This document shows, piece by piece, positions 19,232 through 27,380 of a DNA stretch of 64,000 nucleotides (its first letter is position 1; each line of letters opens with the position of its first letter). A model generated the notes under the pieces. That model saw only the letters and a list, made by a program, of their open reading frames with translations. It was not told the DNA's origin and searched no databases. The translations under genes and the position numbers were made by a program. This DNA comes from Hippopus hippopus (lineage: Eukaryota; Mollusca; Bivalvia; Cardiida; Cardiidae), in NCBI GenBank assembly GCA_946811185.2, contig OX328108.1, forward strand, positions 5,789,501 to 5,853,500. The letters are read 5' to 3'.

Positions 19232-19597
19232 TTACGCCAGATATTTTAGGTAGTAAAATAACTCGCCCTCGGGTATTTCGATAGGTTTCCCGGAGAAATT
19301 ATAAATATAGACTAAGATATCGTCGACCTTATTATCGTCGACATTAAGAATGGTTAAACTATCTTTCCATTTATTACTAACGGATATCGCTACAACTCCT
19401 CGCGTAGATATATAACCGAATCCTAGCGAAAGTCTCGCGCCATCACGAGGAGGGATCTTGATAGTTACTTGCGAGTATATTTTCCATTTTAGAGGATCTC
19501 GTTTTAAGGGAGGATATCTTACCAAATGAGGTTTCCAAAATATAGTTTTATGTCGAGTAGCAATATTAGGTTTTATACCGAATTTATGAATATCCAT
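19232..19597 (-). CDS. dUTPase-fold-like protein without catalytic motifs
   Basis: 121 aa. The second half follows the beta-strand pattern of trimeric dUTPases: KIYSQVTIKIPPRDGARLSLG (strand 1 region and Pro-rich turn), then ILVYIYNFSGKPIEIPEGELF, the usual NxSxxxxxxxxGxxxxQ-type end. The nucleotide-binding PRSG motif and the catalytic Asp-x-x-Tyr-Arg-Gly motif are absent, so enzyme activity is unlikely. It is adjacent and probably paralogous to 19622-19993. A structural or adaptor role is possible. Confidence 0.5.
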   Translation of the reverse strand: MDIHKFGIKPNIATRHKTIFWKPHLVRYPPLKRDPLKWKIYSQVTIKIPPRDGARLSLGFGYISTRGVVAISVSNKWKDSLTILNVDDNKVDDILVYIYNFSGKPIEIPEGELFYYLKYLA

Positions 19598-19621
19598 TTT
19601 TTTATTCGTTATAAATAATAT

Positions 19622-19993
19622 TTAAATATCTTCGTATATAACGAGAAATAATGGTTCACCTTTCGAGATAGTAATATCTTCGTTAGTAAAATTTGTAAAA
19701 GATGTATGTATAATATCTATATTTCCCGCATAAAATCCTCTATATGCGGAATCATTGCCGATTCTTATACCCTTTAAGATTAAATTTTTATCGATTAGAA
19801 TTTGTAAATTATCACCGGGCGGCGAAATAAATCTAGGACCGAGCGGAATAGTTACGTGAGTTTTAGGTTCTAGTTTTATTTCTCGTTGAGAATATAATTC
19901 CCATATATTACTCCTAATTTGTATAGGTTGGCAAAAATAATTTGGGCAAGGAGACCACCTTATCCCATTTTCTTTATTACTCTCGCTTAACAT
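19622..19993 (-). CDS. dUTPase-fold-like protein retaining part of motif 3
   Basis: 123 aa. The sequence WELYSQREIKLEPKTHVTI matches the dUTPase first strands, PLGPRFISPPGDN the P-turn, IGNDSAYRGFYAG the position of the catalytic loop (canonical form has IDSDYRG; the first Asp and the Tyr-Arg-Gly remain, the second Asp is Ala), and FTNEDITISKGEPLFLVIYE the last strands. The PRSG phosphate-binding motif is replaced (LIDKNLILKG), so activity is doubtful. ATG is preceded by TATATAAAA. Confidence 0.55.
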   Translation of the reverse strand: MLSESNKENGIRWSPCPNYFCQPIQIRSNIWELYSQREIKLEPKTHVTIPLGPRFISPPGDNLQILIDKNLILKGIRIGNDSAYRGFYAGNIDIIHTSFTNFTNEDITISKGEPLFLVIYEDI

Positions 19994-20034
19994 TTTTATA
20001 TAGTAAATATTTTTTCTTTAAATTAAATTTTTTT

Positions 20035-20622
20035 TTATAATATAGCGCCTAAAATAGGGATATTAGCGAATGGACTATTAGGTCCGAGTAAAAGTCCTCT
20101 TCCGTCATAAATCTTTCCTCCTCGCTTTAAATACAAACCATCGCCGAAAGAGTTTAATCCTTTACCTTTATGCGGCTTTAAATATAATCCGCATCCATCG
20201 GTTTCAACTTGACAAACGCTTCCTCCTTTTTTAAGATAAAGGCCCGACCCCATCGCTTTTTGTACACCCGTTTGAGCTAATCCGGAAAGAGCACCGACGC
20301 CTAAAGCCGGTAGAACGGTTTTCGCGAACATCGGTAAAGCTCTAGCGGCTAACCCGGCCAACATTCCGAGAAAACCTCCCTCTATTTTCGCGTTATATTT
20401 AAGTTGTTTCGCGGACATTTTAATCGTGATACCCTTACCGTCCTCATAGGCTTTAGCTATTTTTCTCGCTTGAGAATCGGTTAATGCTAAAACGTCATTA
20501 CCTCGTAAATCTTCGTGGCCTAAACGAATACTTACCGGGCAACCAGCTTTAACGGTTTGTTGAAGCTTTTGCTTTTGCCCTTCCGATATATTTACTTTAA
20601 CGTTAGTACTATAACTCGTCAT
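20035..20622 (-). CDS. Minor virion protein with GLYLK repeats (pVI/pX-like)
   Basis: 195 aa. Residues 8-80 form a conserved small domain (SIRLGHEDLRGNDVLALT; QARKIAKAYEDGKGITIKMS). Residues 82-125 are Gly/Ala/Leu-rich and hydrophobic (GGFLGMLAGLAARALPMFAKT), like a membrane-active or amphipathic segment. The C-terminal third repeats GLYLK at 127-131, 145-149 and 162-166, then GLLLG at 176. Proteins of this kind accompany penton and capsid in adintoviruses and are compared with adenovirus pVI/pX; membrane lysis during entry is inference. It lies 21 nt downstream of penton. Confidence 0.62.
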   Translation of the reverse strand: MTSYSTNVKVNISEGQKQKLQQTVKAGCPVSIRLGHEDLRGNDVLALTDSQARKIAKAYEDGKGITIKMSAKQLKYNAKIEGGFLGMLAGLAARALPMFAKTVLPALGVGALSGLAQTGVQKAMGSGLYLKKGGSVCQVETDGCGLYLKPHKGKGLNSFGDGLYLKRGGKIYDGRGLLLGPNSPFANIPILGAIL

Positions 20623-20643
20623 TTTATATAATTATTTTTTTAT

Positions 20644-21417
20644 TTATCTCGCTTCTCTAATATGAAACCTAATCGTTAAATTTTCGCCTCTAAGATTTAG
20701 TAAATTACCGTCTTGATCCGTAATACTTACCTCTAGGTTATGTATTTCGTCTAACGTTATCGGCAGGTATACTAAATTAACTGGCGACTCGATTATCTTA
20801 TATCCGGGCGCAACATCCGGGAAAAAAGAATAAATAACGTTTTTCGTCTTACCATTAAGGTAACTTCCCGAAATAATATCTATGCTAACGAGCAAACTGT
20901 TTATACTAAGAATGTTCACTGCGTTCTCCGACTCGTGAAATCCTCGTATATATTTAGCGCTAGTAAATCCTAATACTTTGGCGATGGAGCCCGGTTGATT
21001 GAAATCTACTCGATAACCGTTTTCCAGAGTAAGAACGGACTTTAAGGTATTGGTGTTCGCGGAAATGTTAATATAGTACCCTTCATTAATTTCGTCGTAA
21101 TGACCCCTTTTTCTCATTTCCTGATGAATGGTATCATTAATGTCAGCGAGGTCGTAACTTCCCTCGGGTATTTTTATTTTAATCCACGAATTACCGTCGT
21201 CCGGAGAATAAACGAATACGTTGTTCGTTTCATCGATATTTGGAAAAGAGTAGTAAGTTTCGAGGTTTACTAAAGCTATTTCGTACATTTTATCCTTTTC
21301 CAGCTGAATGGGAGGATTAAACCTCGTTCTAAAGCGCGTCTCGTTGTCGCTTACTATAATTTGAAACGACGTTTTATGTTCCGTATTTTTTACGATTCGT
21401 TTTAAAAGTTCTTCCAT
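20644..21417 (-). CDS. Polinton penton (minor capsid) protein, single jelly-roll
   Basis: 257 aa, intact. It is recognised by the conserved N-terminal segment (SFQIIVSDNETRFRTRFNPP, then EIALVNLETYYSFPNI), a GSYDLADIN-type helix start and beta-rich C terminus, as in penton proteins of animal Polintons. It would occupy the fivefold vertices with MCP in the remaining facets. It lies between the GLYLK protein and a helical protein on the same strand. ATG is preceded by TTTATAAA. Confidence 0.78.
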   Translation of the reverse strand: MEELLKRIVKNTEHKTSFQIIVSDNETRFRTRFNPPIQLEKDKMYEIALVNLETYYSFPNIDETNNVFVYSPDDGNSWIKIKIPEGSYDLADINDTIHQEMRKRGHYDEINEGYYINISANTNTLKSVLTLENGYRVDFNQPGSIAKVLGFTSAKYIRGFHESENAVNILSINSLLVSIDIISGSYLNGKTKNVIYSFFPDVAPGYKIIESPVNLVYLPITLDEIHNLEVSITDQDGNLLNLRGENLTIRFHIREAR

Positions 21418-21427
21418 TTTATAAATA

Positions 21428-21859
21428 TTATAATTTAAAATTCTCGAGAGCGATATTAAAAAGTTCTTCTAACCCATCTTTCGCGCTATTTTCGAAACTA
21501 TAATTACAATCGGTAAAAAATTCTATCATGTTGTCTTCATCGATCTCCCCGTAAGTTTTACACGCGGAGGTGATATTAATAATAAAATATACGTTAAAAT
21601 AAAAATCGTACAACAATTTTACGATTCTAACTTCGTGCTCCATTCCTCGCATGATCTCCAATCGTTCTTCTAAGTAATCTATTAATATTTTTACTAAATA
21701 CTTTTTCGCGTAGCTTTCTGGAATAACGTAATTTTTTATTCCTATTTGTTCTATTATCATTTTTAAATTATGTCTCGTAAAACGTTCCGCGTTTTTTTCT
21801 AGATCGGATTTTAATCTTAGAAAAATTAATTCGCAATTATCCTTATATTTTTCTAACAT
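21428..21859 (-). CDS. Helical Polinton protein of unknown function
   Basis: 143 aa, predicted almost all helix, with regular Leu/Ile spacing and mixed charge (ELIFLRLKSDLEKNAERF; YLVKILIDYLEERLEIM; LYDFYFNVYFIINI). There is no catalytic motif or zinc site. It lies upstream of penton and downstream of the ATPase in the same orientation, so probably a virion assembly or accessory protein. Not recognised. Confidence 0.5.
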   Translation of the reverse strand: MLEKYKDNCELIFLRLKSDLEKNAERFTRHNLKMIIEQIGIKNYVIPESYAKKYLVKILIDYLEERLEIMRGMEHEVRIVKLLYDFYFNVYFIINITSACKTYGEIDEDNMIEFFTDCNYSFENSAKDGLEELFNIALENFKL

Positions 21860-21902
21860 TCTCTTTTTTTATAACGAATATAATTTGTTTAACTTAACTT
21901 TA

Positions 21903-22686
21903 TTATATCGATTTAGGCACGTAAAAATTGTCAAAACCGTTTCTATACTTCCCATCATGTTTTTTACTGGTTAAATCGATGATAGCGAAACCGTGCGTGT
22001 CTTTCCCACGTCTTTTTACAAAATTCTCTAAATTCGTCTTTCGACATATCATCGCCTACGTGATCGTTATAGATATGATTAACGTTTTTTAGGTCTTGTC
22101 GGAAAAGGCAAATAAAATTAGCGTTTTCTCTAATAGTTTGTCTCGGTAGTCTAAAATAATTTTGCGAGAGGTAAAAACAGTCGACATTACTATGCCTTCC
22201 TCGAACGTAATAACACTCGCATTTATTTTGCCTTTCTAAAAGTAAATCGTCAAAAATCATCAAATTTTTATTTTCCAAGTTTAACTCTTTCGGATCGGGC
22301 ACATCGCTCGCATTTTCGAAAAAGTTGCAGTCTATATCCGATTTATTCTTAATCGTTTTAGTCCATTCTTCGACTAAAGCCGTTGGTTCAACGTCTAGTT
22401 CTTGTATCTCATTACGCGCGTTAAACAACCTTAAGATACATTCTTTTGGTAGTTTTTCTTCGAAGGCCTTTTTTAGTATTCGGTATTCGGGCTGAAAAAG
22501 ACTTTTTCCGAAGACACTCAAATCGTTGTAGTCGAGCCAACCGGGTCTAAGTAAAAGGTTTAACAATAAAGTAGTTTTGCCGCATCCCGATTTGCCTATA
22601 ATTAAACCTCTAATACTTCTCGGTAAAAGGGAGTGATTAAATCTCCTCGATAGTCCTTCATTCCACGATAAATTTATAATATCCAT
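21903..22686 (-). CDS. Packaging ATPase (FtsK/HerA-like, A32 type), C terminus frameshifted
   Basis: ATP-driven genome packaging motor typical of Polintons. It starts at ATG 22686, directly after TATATAAA. Walker A is GKSGCGKTT at residues 31-39; Walker B LMIFDD at 141-146; a YLSQNYF sensor-like motif follows at 171-177. The open frame stops at 21964, but family-typical C-terminal sequence continues in the neighbouring frame to a stop at 21903-21905. The switch lies near 22000-22012, in a GGG/AAA stretch, consistent with one extra base. The lost part is the short C-terminal tail, beyond the ATP-binding motifs. It is divergent to the PLA2 gene, from a shared 32-bp promoter gap. Confidence 0.85.
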
Positions 22687-22721
22687 TTTATATAAGATTT
22701 TTTTATTTTTTATATAAAATG
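22684..22721. promoter_or_regulatory. Bidirectional start region with mirrored TATATAAA boxes
   Basis: CATTTTATATAA (22684-22695) and TTATATAAAATG (22710-22721) form a perfect 12-bp inverted repeat. Each half contains one gene's start codon and its TATATAAA box, for the ATPase (minus) and PLA2 (plus). The same box precedes most other Polinton genes here, so it is probably the viral promoter or start element. Confidence 0.6.
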
Positions 22722-23213
22722 TATTGCGTTAAATGTAAAAAACGTACTGATACGATTAATATAACTCACGCCGTTAGTAAAAGTAACAGGAATATGAAAC
22801 GCGGATCATGCGTGGTTTGCGGAACGACTAAAACCCAATTTGTTAAGACAGCGAGGGGTGGATCGATACTAAATAAAGTTAAAAACAACATGCCTTTCGA
22901 AATGCATCTCCCCGGTCATAATTTTACGGGACCCGGCACTAAATTAAAGGAAAGACTCAATCCGGATTTGGCGCCGAAGAAGTGGAGTAAACCGATAAAC
23001 CGCGTCGATAAAGCCGCTTATCATCACGATGTTTGCTATCTTAAGCACGATGACACTGCTACGAGAAACGCTGTGTGCGATAAGAATATGTTAACAGAGT
23101 TAGAAGGTATTTACAATCCTACTATTAGGGAAAAGATGGAAAGGGGTTTGGTAAGTAAACTCATCGGAATGAAAATACAATTCGGAATGGGAGTGGAAAA
23201 AAAACTTCCGTGA
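22719..23213 (+). CDS. Zinc-ribbon plus parvovirus-type phospholipase A2 protein
   Basis: 164 aa. Residues 1-42 form a zinc ribbon (CVKC at 3-6, CVVC at 31-34; similar to small DUF5679-type ribbons). Residues 60-130 match the PLA2 domain of parvovirus VP1: Ca-binding loop HNFTGPGT at 67-74, and the catalytic pair in AAYHHDVCY with His103-Asp104. In parvoviruses this domain lets particles leave endosomes; here it would act in entry, which is inference by family. The usual Tyr-Cys before GPGT is Phe-Thr. The gene's stop overlaps the next ATG (TGATG). Confidence 0.82.
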   Translation: MYCVKCKKRTDTINITHAVSKSNRNMKRGSCVVCGTTKTQFVKTARGGSILNKVKNNMPFEMHLPGHNFTGPGTKLKERLNPDLAPKKWSKPINRVDKAAYHHDVCYLKHDDTATRNAVCDKNMLTELEGIYNPTIREKMERGLVSKLIGMKIQFGMGVEKKLP

Positions 23214-24109
23214 TGAAGAAACTAGCGAAAGAATTGCATAAACCCGTGAGAAGAAAATTTAAGAAAAGGAGAGTTATAGTATAGATAAGATATGGGCCGT
23301 GGATTTAGTAGACATGCCAGCTTTTTCTAAATATAATCGCGGTATTAATTACCTTCTCGCTGTCATCGACATCTTTTCCAAATACGGGTGGCTAATGCCA
23401 TTAAAAGACAAATCGGGGAAATCTACCGCTATAGCGTTAAAGAGTATTTTTAAGGAGAGGAAACCCGAAAAAATGTGGGTGGATGAGGGTAGAGAGTTTT
23501 ATAACAAAGACGTAAAAGCGTTGGTCGAAATATATTCTACCCAAAACGAGGAGAAATCTAGCGTCGTTGAGAGATGGATTAGAACGATGAAAGAAAAGAT
23601 GTGGAAGTATTTTTCCGCTAACAACACGTACGTTTACATCGACGCGTCGACCCGATCTCGTTAAAGAATATAATAACGCGAGGCATTCGTCCATTAAGAT
23701 GACTCCGGTAAACGCGAGTAAAAAAGAAAACGAAACGAGAGTTTGGAGAAATCTTTACCCCCATGATCCCGAGATAAAAGAAACTCCGAAGTTTTCCGTC
23801 GGAGATTAAGTGAGGATATCTGAAAAGAAAAAGACTTTCGAGAAAGGTTATACGACGAGATGGACGGAAGAGGTTTTTACGGTTTCTGAAGTAAAACGTA
23901 CATCGCCTATAACGTATAGAATTAAGGATCTTAACGGGGAAGAAATACGAGGCACATTTTACGAACCCGAACTTCAGAAAACTACCCAAGAGACGTTTAG
24001 GATAGAAAAGGTTATTAAAAAAGGGAAAGATAAATCTCTAGTAAAGTGGGCGGGTTATCCCGACGAATTTAATTCTTGGGTCGATAATAAGAATATCGAA
24101 CGATTCTAA
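23213..24109 (+). pseudogene. Polinton integrase with chromodomain, multiply disrupted
   Basis: Retroviral-type DDE integrase, which would insert the element. It begins at an ATG overlapping the PLA2 stop. Breaks: (1) a TAG at 23282-23284 ends the first 23 codons, and the family sequence resumes in another frame at about 23284; (2) another frame change at about 23640-23655; (3) an in-frame TAA at 23807-23809. Catalytic residues are visible: Asp in DLVDM, Asp in MWVDEG, Glu in SSVVERW. The second Asp and Glu are only 28 residues apart instead of about 35, suggesting an internal in-frame loss. The C terminus is a chromodomain (VIKKGKDKSLVKWAGYPDEF, then NSW), ending at 24109. The enzyme cannot be made as read. 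Confidence 0.85.
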
Positions 24110-24110
24110 A

Positions 24111-24512
24111 ATGGCGGACGTAATTTTACCGAATAAACCGTTGAGCAATTTCGAATTGGAAGATGTGGCGAGAAGATTAAAGATTCCTTCTTTTAGAGGA
24201 GTCTTTTTATTAGATACGTTACCGAAAAAACCGAGTAAAAAAGAATGCGGTATAGTAAACTTCGATAAAAGCGGCGGGCCCGGTACACATTGGGTCGCTT
24301 GGTATAAAAACGGCGAAACTAAAATTTATTTCGACAGTTACGGAATACAGCCGCCTATCGAGGTTCGAGAGTATCTGAAAAGCCCGATACGGTACAATAC
24401 CGATCAATTACAACGAGCGGGGCAAGTATTTTGCGGCCATTTATGTTTGTACGTTCTAAAAGAGTTAGGCGCGGGGAATAAATTCCGAGACGTTTTAAAT
24501 AAACTTTTTTAG
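24111..24512 (+). CDS. Adenain-type cysteine protease (family C5-like)
   Basis: 133 aa, ATG one base after the integrase stop. Catalytic residues of the adenovirus protease layout are in order: His60 in GPGTHWVAW, Asp75 in YFDSYG, Gln105 and Cys108 in GQVFCGHLCL. The length and spacing fit Polinton proteases. It would process virion proteins such as the pVI/pX-like products. The frame is intact. Confidence 0.88.
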   Translation: MADVILPNKPLSNFELEDVARRLKIPSFRGVFLLDTLPKKPSKKECGIVNFDKSGGPGTHWVAWYKNGETKIYFDSYGIQPPIEVREYLKSPIRYNTDQLQRAGQVFCGHLCLYVLKELGAGNKFRDVLNKLF

Positions 24513-24523
24513 TATATTAAAAA

Positions 24524-26235
24524 ATGCCCGTTGACAAATTCGGAAGAATGAAAGGCGATGAAGCGAGCGGTGGCGGCGACGGTGTGTCGCTCGCTTACGT
24601 GAATAATAATTTTTTACGTATAGACGGAACGACAGCCGTTACTGGTTCTATAGACATGAATGGTAATACATTAACGAGGGTTAGTAATCCGGTAAATCCT
24701 CATGACGCGGCAACTAAGGAATATGTTGACACTACCGGGGGTCCGATCAAAGGATCTTTGGATTTTGAAAATACACACAAGATAATAAATCTTCCTCCTC
24801 CCGAAGACCCTGGTGACGCGGTTAATAAAGGTTATATGGATACGAACGCCGCTTTTATTCCGAGACAATCATCCGGTTACGAATCGAAAGGCGATATATT
24901 TTTACGGAGAAAGAAGTTATTCGGTTTACGCGACCCTGAAAATGAGAAGGAAGCGGCTAATAAAAGATACGTAGACAAAACTATAGCTAAAAAAATAAGA
25001 GAGGAAAAGGATCTATTTAGACCTAAAGACGCGGCTACTAAAAATTACGTAGATGAGGCTATCAGAGGTATTACCGGAGGAGATATCGCGGTTTCCAAAG
25101 AAGGAGTATTTTTAAAACAAAATGGTTTTTATAGAGTTACCGCTAAAATCGATTTGGATTTTAATGAAGTCGATAATATACCCGAACCTACTACTCAATA
25201 TCAAGCGGTGAACAAAGAATATGTGGATAAATTGGTTGAAAGAGCTACGGAGGAAGAAGCTTTGATCAATGAAAACGGGGGATATAACGTTAGAGGATAT
25301 TTAAACATGAATTTTAATGAGATTAGAAACGTCAAACAACCCTTAGAAAATACTGAAGCGGCTAACAAAAAATATGTTGACGATGAAGTAGCGTTTAATC
25401 GTACGAATATCGTAACTGATTTAGCGGGAAACGAAGTAGCTTTATTAGTAAGCGGTAATCCTAACTATGTAGCGAAAGGCGAATTGGCAACGGCGAATAG
25501 AATTGGTTTGTATCAAGAACAATTTAGTAGTAAAAATGACGCGGTAAATAGAAAGTATGTGGATGATCTAGTCGAAAAAAATGTAAAAAAAGTTATAGAA
25601 GAAACCGTAAAACTTATAGACGAACCTCAACGCAAACATCAATTTACCGTTTTTTGCGGGCTTGATGTCCCCTACTATAATTATAGGGAAAATCCGGATA
25701 TACCTTTAACATTTTATGAGAATGATTCGGAAAATTATTCAGTGCCAATAAATTGCGAACTAATAAAAGTATTAATAACGATTTATTATTTTCGGGATAA
25801 AACTCCTATTTCAAACGGTTATCTTGCGGGAGGAAAGAGTATCGTTACTATTTCTAGAAATGGCGCGAATATGATTGAGTGTAGACCTTATCAAGCCGGT
25901 ATTCGTCATGGTGCTGCTAATGACTTAGATCGCGATTCACCTCGATTTTATGCGGAAAACAAAAAATACTTGTATATGAAAAAAAATCTTTAAAACTAAT
26001 AACTTATGATACTATAAGCGTTAATTACGATAATAATGTTAGTGGTTCATTCGTTTATGACGATTTAGTTAAGCCCGATAGTCCTAATCGTGTTGATGTT
26101 GATAAAATTAGAATTAAAGGATCAGTCATGCTCGTAATGGAGATAAATTTAGATGATTACGATAAATATAGTAATATTCATCCCAATTACGGTGGTGGTA
26201 CACCATTAGCGCCCGAAGATTATTTAGAATTATAG
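24524..26235 (+). CDS. Fibre-like protein with phage-tail-type YVD repeats, C terminus frameshifted
   Basis: The main frame runs 24524-25993 (489 aa), with an N-terminal Gly-rich tail. It carries at least seven copies of a (D/E)A(A/V)(T/N)K-x-YVD motif, several paired with a G-x-(L/I)DMNGN-type strand; this repeat occurs in bacteriophage tail fibres and trimeric beta-prism or coiled-coil shafts. The last ~120 residues could be the receptor-binding head. At 25979-25986 a run of eight A leads to an early stop; a coherent frame continues without break to a TAG at 26233-26235. One missing A would explain it (deletion, assembly error or slippage). The role as attachment fibre is inference. Confidence 0.75.
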
Positions 26236-26236
26236 G

Positions 26237-26274
26237 AAAATATAACTCGGTTTTTATAATAAGAGTTATATTTT
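26237..26274. terminator. Perfect hairpin between the convergent fibre and SSB genes
   Basis: AAAATATAACTC (26237-26248) is the exact reverse complement of GAGTTATATTTT (26263-26274) with a 14-nt AT-rich loop. It occupies the 52-bp gap between the two stop codons, placed like the hairpin at 15760-15788. Confidence 0.55.
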
Positions 26275-26287
26275 ACGTTCGATCGTT

Positions 26288-26827
26288 TTAGTTATCCTCG
26301 TCTTCGTCAGAACTCGGATATTCGTCTAAGATATTAGGTACAATTTCCTTTTCCTTTCCGGGTAATTGTACATTCTTTTCTATTATTTTTACCGACATAA
26401 CTTTAATCTGAATCGTTTCGACAGTTTTATTTTTAAATATTCCTTCTACTTTTAAAATACAAAACAACTTACAAGCAATTTTCTTATACGAAAGAGGGTC
26501 CACCTCTTCGTTGTTTTCGTCGTAAAAGCGAGTCTTATCTCGATTGTTTTCGTAAAGCTTCGGGTATAACATAGCCGTTCCATTCTCATTATATCTTAAA
26601 ATATTAATATCGTCGGAATTTTTAATCTTATCTTCTTTTAGTTCCTCGTCCTCTCCGTGATCTCGGAAGAAATCCGTTAGCTTTTCCAGATCTTCTTTAA
26701 AAGCTCTTTCCTTTTTCGTAGGCTTTTTATCGTTATAACATATTAAAGCTAAGGAGTAATCTTTTAGATCATTTCCAAATCCCGTATTAACGCCGTACGA
26801 AAGCAGAACGGGGGTACGTATAAACAA
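26288..26827 (-). pseudogene. DUF2738-like / T7 gp2.5-like single-stranded DNA-binding protein, 5' truncated
   Basis: About 178 codons are open but have no ATG; the frame starts by running out of host repeat (stop about 10 codons upstream). The middle has the pattern of DUF2738 proteins of large DNA viruses: MLYPKLYENNRDKTRFYD, then PLSYKKIACKLFCILKVEGIF, then VETIQIKVMSVKI, consistent with an OB-fold. The C terminus is acidic (SSDEDEDN), as in T7 gp2.5-type SSBs, where the tail binds replication partners. From memory, DUF2738 was linked to the gp2.5 fold. It would coat displaced strands during PolB replication. The missing N terminus marks the truncated end of the element. Confidence 0.6.
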
Positions 26828-27030
26828 CAGCGCGACTCACTGACCTTTACCGGACAGCGTAGATCAAGATCAGACTGCACACTCTGTGCAGTCTGATCTT
26901 TGATCGACTCTGTCCGGTAAAGAGATATCTTTTCTCCAAAATTACCTTTAAAATAAGGGAAAAAATGGGTTTATTATTGGCTTGAAAGTTTCGTTTCACT
27001 TATTCAGCAGGAAAATGGTTAACATTGGAA
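26826..27030. repeat. Palindromic repeat family 2 copy at the Polinton junction
   Basis: It starts gcgcgactcactgacc, then a palindrome: CAGACTGCAC and GTGCAGTCTG around the centre, with ccggacag...ctgtccgg outside. It ends ...gcttgaaagtttcg and ttattcagcaggaaaatgg. Compared with the copy at 7885, the first ~20 bp of the left terminus are missing, exactly where the Polinton stops. Confidence 0.75.
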
Positions 27031-27380
27031 ATAGTGGCAATGTTAAGGTAGGGTGAATCTGTAATTTAACATTTTCTCTTGTTACGGCCCGCAGACATTT
27101 TTCGTAACCGTCATGTTAGAAACCATTTGTTGACAACATTGTAGCGAAAGGAGAAATTACTCTAGACGTGCATATGTGCTAATTTGGTTAGTCATATTGA
27201 TTATCCATTCATATAGTTCATATAGTATTCGAGGCCACATGTACGGATATACATAAGCTTTAGTCGATCAGGTCTCCGGTTCTGGTTGTGAATGAAAATT
27301 TTGTTGTGTCTTATAGTGGAAGAAGAAAAAGTTATTTCTAAGCAAGGTTAACCCTCTACTTCGTATTGAAAGTGATCTAA
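27031..27380. other. Non-coding host DNA
   Basis: No gene, RNA or convincing repeat is seen here. Confidence 0.4.

Larger units (their letters stand above)
10088..26825. mobile_element. Endogenous Polinton/Maverick (adintovirus-like) element, right end truncated
   Basis: It contains the diagnostic set for this class: protein-primed PolB, retroviral-type integrase with chromodomain, adenain-type protease, packaging ATPase, double-jelly-roll capsid and penton. Codon choice is rich in CG-containing triplets (TCG, ACG, GCG), unlike the flanking DNA. The left limit is set at the GC-rich block beside PolB. The right limit is where the SSB frame runs, without a start, into host repeat family 2. No matching terminal inverted repeats and no target duplication are visible. 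PolB, ATPase, INT and fibre are broken; most other genes are open. Confidence 0.9.
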
